Below, piece after piece: positions 9,459 through 17,578 of a stretch of 64,000 bases of DNA. The stretch comes from Dyadobacter bucti (lineage in GTDB: Bacteria > Bacteroidota > Bacteroidia > Cytophagales > Spirosomataceae): positions 62,001 to 126,000 of the forward strand of contig NZ_SWFP01000010.1 of assembly GCF_005869225.1 (NCBI RefSeq). The letters are read 5' to 3'. Made by a program: the position numbers and the translations under genes. Numbering within the stretch: the stretch's first letter is position 1; each line of letters begins with the position of its first letter. The notes beneath the pieces are model-generated. The model did no database searches. It had not been told where the DNA came from and saw only the letters and a program-made list of their open reading frames with translations.

Positions 9459-9690
9459 TTTGAATGAGTGAATTAGTGAATGAGTGAATTAGTGAATGAG
9501 TGAATGAGTGAATGAGTCCGCTGTGGAACGGGAATGACGAATGGGTGAATGAGGGAGAATGGAGGAAAGGGAGAAAGAGGGTTGAATGGCCTACGGCCAG
9601 AAGGTGACTGATTAAAAAATATTCAGTCATCGCTCCGGCGACCCGGTCAATCATTCAACATTCCTCCATTAACTCATTCACTCACTCAAA
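9459..9690. repeat. Nested palindromic repeat element inside the efflux operon
   Basis: The 252-bp gap between adaptor and pump genes is almost filled by a composite inverted repeat. Its outer arms are 24 bp with 21 matches: TTTGAATGAGTGAATTAG at 9459 onward, and the complement of CATTAACTCATTCACTCACT ending at 9690. Inside lie AATGGAGGAA (9558-9567) with TTCCTCCATT (9661-9670), GTTGAATG (9581-9588) with CATTCAAC (9652-9659), and GACTGA (9606-9611) with TCAGTC (9623-9628). The left arm also holds tandem copies of GTGAATGA (9461-9516). RNA from it would fold into one long branched hairpin. No coding function is likely. Confidence 0.75.
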
Positions 9691-9703
9691 ATTAAATCCC
9701 CTC

Positions 9704-10792
9704 CTAATCATTCAGCGCATCATACACCAATAGCTGGTTTTTGGAAATGACGGTTTCGCCGGGTTTCAGGCCGTTGCTGATGTAGGTACGGTTGGCCAGT
9801 GACCTGTAAACTTCCACTGGGCGGGTTTCTATTTTGGTACGGCTGTGGTATACCATTACCCAGTTTTTGCTGCGGTCAAAAATGATCGCCTGGGAAGGGA
9901 TCGCCTGCATCTGGTTTCCTTCTTCGAAGTTAAGACTGACAGTAGCGTGCATTTCGGGTTTTAGTTTAAACCCTGTGTTCTGAAGCTGGATACGTATGCG
10001 CATAGCCTTGGTTTCGGGATCGAGCACATTGTATATCTTGTCTACTTTGCCTTTGAAAACTTCATCGGAAAAGCTGATCGTACGTACATCCGCGCTCATG
10101 CCCAGCCTGATCCGGGGAATATCGCTTTCATTCACATTGGCCATCACCCATACATCGGCGATCTGCCCGACAGTGAACAGGCTTTCGGAGTTATCGGAAC
10201 GCAGCTGCATGCCGCGGTTCACATTTTTATCAATGATAAAACCATTGATCGGTGACTTTACAGTGTAGTTTGTCGACTTACCCAAACCGTAAATCGAGAA
10301 TATTTCCTTCACGCGGCTCAGTTCGGCCTGGGCTTTGTCGACCATTTGCCGGGCTGTAATAGCGTCGCGCTCCGGAACAAGTTTACTTTCATAAAGGTCT
10401 TCAGTAGAAGACAGGTTTTTCTTCGCAATAAGCAGATCGGACTGGGCCTGGATCATCTGACGCTCAAAATCCGCAACTTCCCCGGAGCGGATCACAGCCA
10501 GTTTTTGTCCCTTACGAACGTTGTCGCCGAGTTCAACATCCACTTCTTCCACATTCCCACCCACGAGCGGATAAATCTTGATCACCTGGTTTTCATCCGG
10601 TACTACCTTACCTACCAGCGTCAGTTCGTTGCGCACAGCCTCCGTTTTTACCGTGTCCAGCCTGATACGGTTCATCATCGTATCCGATAACATGAAGGCT
10701 TTTGATTCTTCCGGCTGCTCTTTTTTCTTGTTACATGACGTCAACCAAACACCAATTGCGGCCAACAGGACGATATACAGGGGATTTTTCAT
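9704..10792 (-). CDS. Efflux RND periplasmic adaptor (membrane-fusion lipoprotein)
   Basis: This protein bridges the RND pump and the outer-membrane channel across the periplasm. Its 362 residues start with a lipoprotein signal whose lipobox is LTSC (Cys20). Then come a barrel-sandwich/lipoyl half (residues about 65-105, VEEVDVELGDNVRKGQKLAVI), a helical hairpin (about 105-155), the second lipoyl half (YTVKSPINGFIIDKNV) and a beta-barrel domain (DVWVMANVNESDIPRI), with a membrane-proximal end. These are the marks of the CusB/CzcB family. It lies 54 bp after the TolC-type gene in the same transcript direction. No obvious metal-binding His or Met cluster is visible, so the substrate stays open. 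Confidence 0.93.
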   Translation of the reverse strand: MKNPLYIVLLAAIGVWLTSCNKKKEQPEESKAFMLSDTMMNRIRLDTVKTEAVRNELTLVGKVVPDENQVIKIYPLVGGNVEEVDVELGDNVRKGQKLAVIRSGEVADFERQMIQAQSDLLIAKKNLSSTEDLYESKLVPERDAITARQMVDKAQAELSRVKEIFSIYGLGKSTNYTVKSPINGFIIDKNVNRGMQLRSDNSESLFTVGQIADVWVMANVNESDIPRIRLGMSADVRTISFSDEVFKGKVDKIYNVLDPETKAMRIRIQLQNTGFKLKPEMHATVSLNFEEGNQMQAIPSQAIIFDRSKNWVMVYHSRTKIETRPVEVYRSLANRTYISNGLKPGETVISKNQLLVYDALND

Positions 10793-10846
10793 TTTGATTC
10801 TATTAAGGCCGGGGCCGTGAAATGCGTTAATTTTGGATACTGATAA

Positions 10847-12094
10847 TTAGTTAAAAAGCTCTTCCCCGACCACAAAGTTGAGTTCTTCGTATACCTTCAC
10901 CCGGTCGGCCTGCAAGCGGTTAAATTCCTTGATACTTTCATTGTAGGTTTCAATAAAATCGATGAATTCCAGGAGGGTAATGTTCCGCTTTTGAAAGTTG
11001 TCGTAGATACCCCGGCTAAGCAATTGAAACTGATCGGTAAACTGGTTTTCCACGCTCTGATATGCTTTTTCAGCGATGCCTACTTTCTGTACTGCAGCAT
11101 CCACTTCATTAATGACACTGTTTTGCTTGGCGGTTTCAGCCGTTTTGAAATAACTGATATTGCTTTTTGCCGCCTTAATGTTGCCCTGGTTCCGGTTGAA
11201 GAAAGGAAGGTCTATCGAAGCTGAAACACCAAAGTAATTGTTGACGTAGTTGCTGGCCTGATCGTACACGGCGCCAAGCTGGATGTCCGGCTTGGCAAGT
11301 GCTTTCTGTAAGGTATAGTTCAATTCAGCCTGTTTAGTAGAGGATTGCACCACTTTCAGGTCCGCCCGGCTTTGCAGTGCCATGTCTTTCAGGGCAGCGA
11401 GGGTGTAGTTATTCAGCTGGTATTTCTGGATTTCAGTGCTGTCGATGATTGTTTTAATAGGCTGCTCGGTGTTCAGCAGCATACGCAGGTCTTTTTGGTT
11501 TTCCTGAAGTTCAAAAAGGATATCAGCCCGGTCGTTTGTCAGCTGGAAAAGCAGCGCTTTCAAACGCACCACTTCTTTGAGCGAGATATTTTTCCGGTTG
11601 TACTCTTTTTCAAATGCGGTCACCGTGGTATTGAGGGTGCCTATCTGGTTGTCATACAAAGCGACAGTCTGGTCCAGGAAGTAGGATTCGAAAAAGATCT
11701 GGCGAAGTTCAAATTTCAGTGTCCGGATAAGGTCGTAGAACTGGAACTCGCTTTTCTTAATCGATTCCACATCCAGGGCGACCTGCTTGTTGCGTTTACC
11801 GGCGCGGGTGATCAGTTGCTGTATCGTAAATGCTTTTTGCCCCTGACGACCCACATCCAGCAGTCCGCGGGAAGGATTGTAGGCGCTGATCTCCACGCCG
11901 AAAGTTGGGTTGTTCCAGAGCTTATCCTGTATTTCGATGGATTTGGCAATGTCGATCTGATACTTTTCAGCCAGTATTTCGAGATTGTTTTGCAGGAAAA
12001 GGCTGTCTGCCTGTCGATTAGAAAGTCGAAGGGTGTCCTGTGCGTACAGTTGTACCGACAAAAGGCTCAAAACTGCGGTGATGTAGATTCGCAT
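10847..12094 (-). CDS. TolC-family outer-membrane efflux channel
   Basis: This gives the trimeric outer-membrane exit duct of the metal efflux system. The protein has 415 residues from the chosen ATG, which places a signal peptide (MRIYITAVLSLLSVQLYA) at the start. A start ten codons upstream would bury that signal and is unlikely. Two repeats of the OEP domain are visible as long amphipathic, Gln- and Ala-rich helices (about 30-210 and 230-400), with a short strand pair in each. The length fits the CusC/CzcC branch in this phylum. It is the first structural gene of the export set, about 80 bp after the sensor kinase gene, and could share its transcript. Confidence 0.92.
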   Translation of the reverse strand: MRIYITAVLSLLSVQLYAQDTLRLSNRQADSLFLQNNLEILAEKYQIDIAKSIEIQDKLWNNPTFGVEISAYNPSRGLLDVGRQGQKAFTIQQLITRAGKRNKQVALDVESIKKSEFQFYDLIRTLKFELRQIFFESYFLDQTVALYDNQIGTLNTTVTAFEKEYNRKNISLKEVVRLKALLFQLTNDRADILFELQENQKDLRMLLNTEQPIKTIIDSTEIQKYQLNNYTLAALKDMALQSRADLKVVQSSTKQAELNYTLQKALAKPDIQLGAVYDQASNYVNNYFGVSASIDLPFFNRNQGNIKAAKSNISYFKTAETAKQNSVINEVDAAVQKVGIAEKAYQSVENQFTDQFQLLSRGIYDNFQKRNITLLEFIDFIETYNESIKEFNRLQADRVKVYEELNFVVGEELFN

Positions 12095-12174
12095 GATTTC
12101 TGTTTTAGAAGATGCGATATTCAACAGCTAGTATTACAGGAGCCTTAAAATAACGTTAGAAAAAAATTAGAATG

Positions 12175-13542
12175 TCAGATATGGCTCAAACGCACCTGGA
12201 ATTCGCTCCCTTTACCGATTTCGCTGGTGGCCGAAATGATACCATGGTGCAGCTCTGTAATGCGCTGGCATATCGAAAGCCCTATGCCGAAGCCCGGCAG
12301 TTCCGAAGCATTCGATGACCTGAAAAAGGGGTTGAAAATGTGCGGCAGGTCGTCCTGGCTGATCCCGATACCCTTGTCACGAACTTTTACTGTGCAGGAT
12401 TGGGCGTCAGTTGAGATCAGGATCTGCGCCTGGTGATCCGGGGAATATTTGCAGGCATTGTCCAGAAGGTTGGAAAAAACAGTTTTCAGCAATTCTTCAT
12501 TGCCTTCAATAACCGTTTCATTTTCACTTTCCGGAATGTTTTCATAGTCGATGATCACGGTATATTCCGGGTGAACGGATAACAATTCTTCTTTTGCAAG
12601 AAAGGCCAGGTCTTCGATATGGACATGGGCCATTTTCATTTTGCCCAGGTTTTCATAGGAGCGGGCCAGAAAAAGCAGGTTATTGGTAATGCTGATCAGG
12701 CGTTCGGTATCCGAGAAAAGGTTCGCAAATACTTCTTCCAGATCCGGGTTGTTTTTGGTAAAAAGCTGGCCAAGCTGAATTTCGGATTTCAGGGCAGCCA
12801 GCGGGGTCCGGAGCTCGTGCGAGGCGTGGGAAACAAAACTTTTTTGCTGTTCAAACGCTTTATTGAGACGGTAGAGTACAGTGTTGAAATTGATAGCAAG
12901 CTGTGCTATTTCATCTTTGCGGTTTCCTTCGTCGAGTTGCTGGGAAAGATTTTGGGCTGTGATCAGGGAAACCTGCTCATTGATCTTACTGATAGGCCTG
13001 AGCGCATTTCCGGCAAAATAAATCCCAAGCCCCACGGTGATCGTGATACCGGCCAGGAGCCCCCAGCCCAGAGTGCTCCTGAGATTAGCCAGCTTGCTAT
13101 GCCCGAAGGTATCGTAGGCTGAGGCCAATACCACCAGCGGTTCGGTGCCTTCCTGGTACAGCATACCGATCACCTCGCTTTCTCCCTGATGAAATTCCAT
13201 GTATTCCCGCTGCCTGACTTCGTTCAGCAGGGCCGACCGGTAGGTCAGCAATTTATCGTCCACACTGGAATAGATCAGCTCATTTTCGACATCAAAGATC
13301 AGTACCTTTTCATCGAGCATTTCAGAAAGTGTATTCTGGTCGATGGCTTTCAGCAGGTCTTTGTCGATACCTTTTACTTTCACAAGCAGGCGACAGGTTG
13401 TGCGCGCCCGGCTTCTGAGACGGTCGTAAAATTCCTCCTGACGGTAATGTTCAGAAACACTGTAAATGGCAATTGAAAAAAGCAACAGCACCGCTGCCAC
13501 CAGAAGCGTGAACTGCAAAGCGATGCGGTCTTTTATTTTCAT
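12175..13542 (-). CDS. Membrane sensor histidine kinase of the metal-efflux operon
   Basis: The 455-residue kinase has a membrane helix at 9-29, a periplasmic sensor region of about 120 residues, a second helix at about 155-180, a HAMP linker (ALRPISKINEQV), then HisKA with the phospho-accepting H242 in SHASHELRTPL. The ATPase domain shows NLLDNACKYS, DKGIGI and GFGIGLSI. It follows the OmpR-type regulator with a 1-bp gap, so the two form a pair like CusRS or CzcRS. The periplasmic sensor would detect metal, by analogy with those systems; no metal-binding motif can be named. The efflux genes follow on the same strand. Confidence 0.94.
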   Translation of the reverse strand: MKIKDRIALQFTLLVAAVLLLFSIAIYSVSEHYRQEEFYDRLRSRARTTCRLLVKVKGIDKDLLKAIDQNTLSEMLDEKVLIFDVENELIYSSVDDKLLTYRSALLNEVRQREYMEFHQGESEVIGMLYQEGTEPLVVLASAYDTFGHSKLANLRSTLGWGLLAGITITVGLGIYFAGNALRPISKINEQVSLITAQNLSQQLDEGNRKDEIAQLAINFNTVLYRLNKAFEQQKSFVSHASHELRTPLAALKSEIQLGQLFTKNNPDLEEVFANLFSDTERLISITNNLLFLARSYENLGKMKMAHVHIEDLAFLAKEELLSVHPEYTVIIDYENIPESENETVIEGNEELLKTVFSNLLDNACKYSPDHQAQILISTDAQSCTVKVRDKGIGISQDDLPHIFNPFFRSSNASELPGFGIGLSICQRITELHHGIISATSEIGKGSEFQVRLSHI

Positions 13543-13543
13543 G

Positions 13544-14230
13544 CTATTCTTCTTTCATGATATACCCCATTCCAGGCCGGGTGTGGATCAGTTTTATGGT
13601 AAAATCCTTGTCCACTTTTTTTCGTAAATAATTGATATACACTTCCACGACATTGGTTCCGGGATCAAAATTCAGGTGCCATACATGCTCGGCGAGGTCC
13701 ATTTTGGAGACAACGCGCCCGCGATGAAGCAGAAAATATTCGAGCAGCGCGAATTCCTTGGCAGTAAGTTCAATGATTTTCCCGCCGCGCATAACCTGTT
13801 TGGTGCCGGTATTCATTTCCAGGTCCGCAATCTTTAGAATCCTGTCGGATGTTTCAGGATTAATCAGACCCGATACCCGGAGCGCCGCATTGATCCGGGC
13901 AAGCAGTTCCCGGAAATCGAACGGTTTAACAATGTAATCATTAGCGCCGCTGCTCAGTCCTTCGACCTTATCTTCAATTTCCCCGAAAGCGGTAAGCATA
14001 ATGATGGGGATGGATGGCTTATAAATCCTGATCTGCTGGCAAACATCGTAACCTTTCATGCCCGGCAGGTTGACATCCAGTAATATCAGATCGAATTTTT
14101 TGTCAAGCGCCAGCTGCTTGCCGGTGATACCATCGTAGGCGATTTCCGCCTCAAAATTTTCGGTTGCTAAGCCACGAAAAATATTCTGGGCAATTCTTCG
14201 GTCGTCTTCAACGATCAGGATTTTTTTCAT
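13544..14230 (-). CDS. OmpR/PhoB-family response regulator of the metal-efflux operon
   Basis: The 228-residue DNA-binding regulator has a receiver domain (EDD at 8-10, phospho-acceptor D52 in LILLDVNLPG, lysine in YIVKPFDFREL). A C-terminal winged-helix domain (about 130-225) follows, with the typical ELTAKEFALLEYFLLHRGRV and VEVYINYLRKKVD segments. The ATG at 14230 starts directly with MKKILIVEDD. A start seven codons upstream would overlap the preceding gene and adds nothing to the domain. It pairs with the kinase one base downstream. It probably activates the export genes behind it; no operator repeat was found. Confidence 0.94.
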   Translation of the reverse strand: MKKILIVEDDRRIAQNIFRGLATENFEAEIAYDGITGKQLALDKKFDLILLDVNLPGMKGYDVCQQIRIYKPSIPIIMLTAFGEIEDKVEGLSSGANDYIVKPFDFRELLARINAALRVSGLINPETSDRILKIADLEMNTGTKQVMRGGKIIELTAKEFALLEYFLLHRGRVVSKMDLAEHVWHLNFDPGTNVVEVYINYLRKKVDKDFTIKLIHTRPGMGYIMKEE

Positions 14231-14247
14231 GGTGTTTTTACAAAAAA

Positions 14248-15321
14248 TCAAATGCCTGTCTTTCCTGATCCGCTGACCGGTTTATATTCTTCCGGAGCAA
14301 CCGGAAGCACTTCCTCCGGCAACTCCGCCGGGCTCTGGAAAACAATTCCATGTTCAAGTGAATGTATGATGGCCTTGTTACTGTGTGCAAAATAGCAGGT
14401 ATCAATGCCCAGAGCCTGGATCGTAAGCATGTGCTGGGTAGTCTGGGGCTTGCTGCGTTTTCTTGTCTGACGGATATACACTGCCCTGATGTTCTTGGGG
14501 AATTCGCGGCATACTTCTTCATAAATGTCAGGATCTTTCTGAGAATCATCACCCAACAGGATAAACTGCAGCTCGGGATAAAATTTAAGGATATTGTGGA
14601 TCTTGCGAAGCTTGTGGTCATGGGAGCCGCTGCCGGTCATGACAAAATCGTCCAGCCCGGATTTGATCTTTTTTAACTTGAGTACGGCCTTGGGCAACCC
14701 GTTGAGTTCCGCAAACCGGACGATCATATCATAGAGGTTCCACTCGCTGCTGGACACATAAAAGAAAATATTGCTGTCCTTGTGGGGATGTGTACGGCTT
14801 GCAAAAGAAAGCAGCTGGTAATGTTTTACAACGTCAGCAAAGGGCTTCCGCGCTTGTACGTTTTTGGCCAAAAGGACGAACAGCTTGCGAAAAGAGCGAC
14901 GGCTGTGGGAAACCAGAAAAGTGTCGTCTATATCCGAAATGATCCCGTAAGAGCTTTTAAATGGAAGAAAGAACTCTTCCTGAGCCGAAGCCTGGTACTT
15001 TTTGCCATCTATTTCATCATCCACATACACTTCGTAGCTATGCCATCCGCTGGGCATTGGTTCCTGAAACGGGATCTGAAACCGGAAATATCCGTCCTCT
15101 TCCGCGACGGTTTCCGCAGTAATGTCACCTACGCGCAACGTCACTTTCAGACTCGATATTGTTTTGACTGAAAAAAGCGCAATGATTGTTCTTGCATATC
15201 GGAACCCCGTCCTTGTATATTTACGATCACCGGAGGGATACTTTTTAACAACGTGCCCAAACACAACCAGCTCGTTTTTATTGGCATATCCTCTGTACAA
15301 TTTTAAGTCACAACGTTTCAT
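14248..15321 (-). CDS. App1-type phosphatidate phosphatase (DUF2183)
   Basis: The 357 residues match the App1 catalytic family, which in yeast dephosphorylates phosphatidic acid to diacylglycerol. The N-terminal 120 residues form a beta-rich domain (VFGHVVKKYPSGDRKY). The HAD-like catalytic part starts at GIISDIDDTFLVSHS, whose DxDDT holds the nucleophile and acid aspartates. It continues with FFYVSSSEWNLYD, the lysine-bearing middle part, and ILLGDDSQKDPDIY, which supplies the late metal-binding aspartates. No signal peptide is seen. It is divergent from a lipid kinase gene 44 bp away and runs toward the response regulator after 17 bp. Substrate specificity is inferred from the family. Confidence 0.88.
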   Translation of the reverse strand: MKRCDLKLYRGYANKNELVVFGHVVKKYPSGDRKYTRTGFRYARTIIALFSVKTISSLKVTLRVGDITAETVAEEDGYFRFQIPFQEPMPSGWHSYEVYVDDEIDGKKYQASAQEEFFLPFKSSYGIISDIDDTFLVSHSRRSFRKLFVLLAKNVQARKPFADVVKHYQLLSFASRTHPHKDSNIFFYVSSSEWNLYDMIVRFAELNGLPKAVLKLKKIKSGLDDFVMTGSGSHDHKLRKIHNILKFYPELQFILLGDDSQKDPDIYEEVCREFPKNIRAVYIRQTRKRSKPQTTQHMLTIQALGIDTCYFAHSNKAIIHSLEHGIVFQSPAELPEEVLPVAPEEYKPVSGSGKTGI

Positions 15322-15365
15322 AGCTATCTTTATCCCCTAGACTTGAAGTCCCTAATTTAGACAAT

Positions 15366-16241
15366 ATGTTTCCAGAACGAAAAGTTTTGTTGGTACTAAA
15401 TCCCATATCCGGGGATGTAAACAAGGATGCAATTTTTGAAAAAGTAAAGGAAACGACGGAGGATAAGGGATATGATCTCCGCATCTATTTCACAACCGGC
15501 GAAGACGATCTGGGTGCGATCCGTGAGCTTGTCGGCAATATCAACCCCGAAAGGATACTGGTAGCAGGAGGCGACGGAACTATCTCGCTGGTGGCTGAGG
15601 CTGTACAGAATATAGACATTATCATGGGCATAATACCCGCTGGTTCAGCCAACGGGCTGGCTGCGGATTTTGGCGTTTCGGGCTCGCTCGACCAGGTAAC
15701 GGAAGTGGCTTTTGGCGAAAACGTGATTGGGATCGATGCAGTATCGATCAATGGCGAAATCAGCCTGCACCTGAGTGACATCGGATTGAACGCGTTGCTT
15801 GTTAAAAACTATGAAAGCAGCGACACACGTGGTAAACTCGGGTATGCGCGTGAAATGTTCAAAACCCTGACTGAACATGAAAATTTCCTGGTGCGGATCA
15901 CCACAGATCAGCAGATAGTGGAGACGGAGGCCCTGATCGTTATCATTGCCAATGCCCAGAAATATGGAACCGGGGTAACCATTAATCCGGCCGGCAACAT
16001 GTCAGACGGCTTTTTTGAGCTGGTGATTGCCAAAAAACTTGATTTCATCGAAACCGCCCGTATCCTCACAGGCAGCACCGACTTTAATCCGGAAATTATG
16101 CAGGTATTGTCCGTTGAAAAGGCAAAAATAGAATGTCTCGATAAAGAAGTTTATTTTCAGATTGACGGGGAATATAAAGGTATGGTGAGGCATATTGAAG
16201 CGCATATATTGAAAGACTATATTAGAGTAGCGGTACCTTGA
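15366..16241 (+). CDS. Diacylglycerol kinase-type lipid kinase
   Basis: The 291 residues belong to the DAGK catalytic family of soluble lipid kinases (YegS/DgkB type). The nucleotide-binding loop is VAGGDGTISLV and the second signature is IPAGSANGLAADF, near residues 65-75 and 90-105. The C-terminal beta-sandwich ends with VYFQIDGEYKG, which carries the usual metal-site aspartate. It would phosphorylate diacylglycerol, a sphingoid base or a related lipid; which one cannot be told. It is transcribed divergently from an App1-type phosphatase only 44 bp away, an enzyme of the opposite reaction. The two may set the balance of lipid phosphate to free lipid. Confidence 0.9.
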   Translation: MFPERKVLLVLNPISGDVNKDAIFEKVKETTEDKGYDLRIYFTTGEDDLGAIRELVGNINPERILVAGGDGTISLVAEAVQNIDIIMGIIPAGSANGLAADFGVSGSLDQVTEVAFGENVIGIDAVSINGEISLHLSDIGLNALLVKNYESSDTRGKLGYAREMFKTLTEHENFLVRITTDQQIVETEALIVIIANAQKYGTGVTINPAGNMSDGFFELVIAKKLDFIETARILTGSTDFNPEIMQVLSVEKAKIECLDKEVYFQIDGEYKGMVRHIEAHILKDYIRVAVP

Positions 16242-16347
16242 GGGCTTTCAGCTTTTGGCCGTCGGCTCCCGAATAAAGTTGTCAGCGTTGCTCACTGTCA
16301 TTGGCGACTTTCGATAACAAACCGCCGATCGCCGGCAGCCGAAAGTC
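16242..16347. repeat. Imperfect inverted repeat after the lipid kinase gene
   Basis: CTTTCAGCTTTTGGCCGTCG at 16245 onward is an imperfect complement (16 of the first 22 positions) of the GC-rich segment at about 16323-16345 that ends GGCAGCCGAAAG. The arms are built from degenerate units close to GCTTTCGGC. It starts right after the kinase stop codon and could act as a 3'-end hairpin, but it has no T-run. Confidence 0.4.
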
Positions 16348-16422
16348 AACAGGCGCCCCAACAGTATCTTCGCTGCTCGTTTGCCTTTTCAAAATAATCA
16401 AAACTATTCTTTTCAATTTCAA

Positions 16423-17574
16423 ATGAGAACTTCCGTTTTATCTCTTTTTGTGGCTTGTGGCGTGATCGTAAATGTCTCCGGGCAAAATGTTGAACTGTGT
16501 CAGGGTGCTTATTTCACCGAGGAGCAGGGGAAGGAGTTTTTGAAAAAACATGCGGTGACGACCAAGCTGGAATGGGAAACCCGGGGCCAGAAAATAAGAC
16601 AGCAGATCCGTGAAGGAATGGACCTGAAAACCCTGCCTGCCAAGCCAACCTCCAAACCCATCATTCACAGCAAGCGGGAAATGGATGGTTATTCTATTGA
16701 AAATGTAGCTTTTGAAAGTATGCCGGGCATATATGTGACCGGAAATCTATACAAACCACTTAAAAAGCAGAAATCCTATGCAGGGATTTTGTGCCCGCAC
16801 GGACATGGAGAAAATCCGCATGGAAGGTTCCGCGAGCAAACCCAGAAGCGTTGCGCTACGCTTGCACGTATGGGCGCTATCGTTTTCGTTTGGGATATGG
16901 TCGGCCAGGGCGATTCCAGGCAATGTGAACATAAAATGGCAAAGGCTTTAAAACTTCAGACCATTAACAGCATCCGTTCGCTGGATTTCCTGTTGTCTAT
17001 TCCCGGCGTAGATCCTGAGCGGGTGGCTGTCACAGGCGAGTCTGGCGGCGGAACGCAAACCTTTCTACTAGCTGCGCTCGACAACCGGGTCAAAGTTTCG
17101 GTACCTGTAGTAATGGTTTCCGCTCATTTCTTCGGCGGATGTGTTTGTGAAAGCGGGTTGCCAATTCACAAAAAAGGAGATTTTCAGACAAATAATGTGG
17201 AAATAGCCGCCCTTGCGGCGCCCCGTCCCATGATTATGATCTCTGACGGAGACGACTGGACTAAGAATACCGTATCCGTAGAATATCCTTTTATGCAAAG
17301 CGTATACCAGCTTTACGGCAAAAAGAACTTGGTGGAAAGTGTGCATCTCGCAAATGAAAAGCACGATTACGGACCTTCAAAAAGAAAAGCCATGTACGCT
17401 TTCATGGCAAAATATGTGGGACTTGACCTGAAAGCGGTTACAGACTCACAAGGTAATATTGATGAAACACCTGCAAAGGTGCTGGAACAAAAAGAGCTGG
17501 AAGTTTTCAATGCGAGCCATCCCCGCCCTGCCAATGCCGTAATGGGCGATGAAGCGGTGATGACTCTCCTATAA
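16423..17574 (+). CDS. Secreted alpha/beta hydrolase, acetyl-xylan-esterase/dienelactone-hydrolase type
   Basis: The 383 residues start with a signal peptide (MRTSVLSLFVACGVIVNVSG). The ATG at 16423 is chosen for this; a TTG 14 codons earlier gives no better start. The hydrolase core shows a glycine- and histidine-rich oxyanion region (CPHGHGENPHGRF), the nucleophile elbow GESGGG (serine in VTGESGGGTQTF), an aspartate in ISDGDDWT and a late histidine in KHDYG. This order fits the AXE1-like hydrolases that deacetylate polysaccharides, though a general ester substrate is equally possible. It converges on the CotH-like gene with only 4 bp between the stop codons. No other polysaccharide gene is directly beside it. 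Confidence 0.82.
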   Translation: MRTSVLSLFVACGVIVNVSGQNVELCQGAYFTEEQGKEFLKKHAVTTKLEWETRGQKIRQQIREGMDLKTLPAKPTSKPIIHSKREMDGYSIENVAFESMPGIYVTGNLYKPLKKQKSYAGILCPHGHGENPHGRFREQTQKRCATLARMGAIVFVWDMVGQGDSRQCEHKMAKALKLQTINSIRSLDFLLSIPGVDPERVAVTGESGGGTQTFLLAALDNRVKVSVPVVMVSAHFFGGCVCESGLPIHKKGDFQTNNVEIAALAAPRPMIMISDGDDWTKNTVSVEYPFMQSVYQLYGKKNLVESVHLANEKHDYGPSKRKAMYAFMAKYVGLDLKAVTDSQGNIDETPAKVLEQKELEVFNASHPRPANAVMGDEAVMTLL

Positions 17575-17578
17575 ATTG

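Noticed and set aside
9459..9520. CRISPR-like repetitive tract
   Set aside because: Units are 8-9 bp, directly adjacent and degenerate, without spacers or cas genes.
9448..9654. A minus-strand frame of 68 codons rich in FTHS/LIHSF repeats
   Set aside because: It only translates the GTGAATGA tandem repeats and the palindrome between two operon genes; no start context or homologue is likely.
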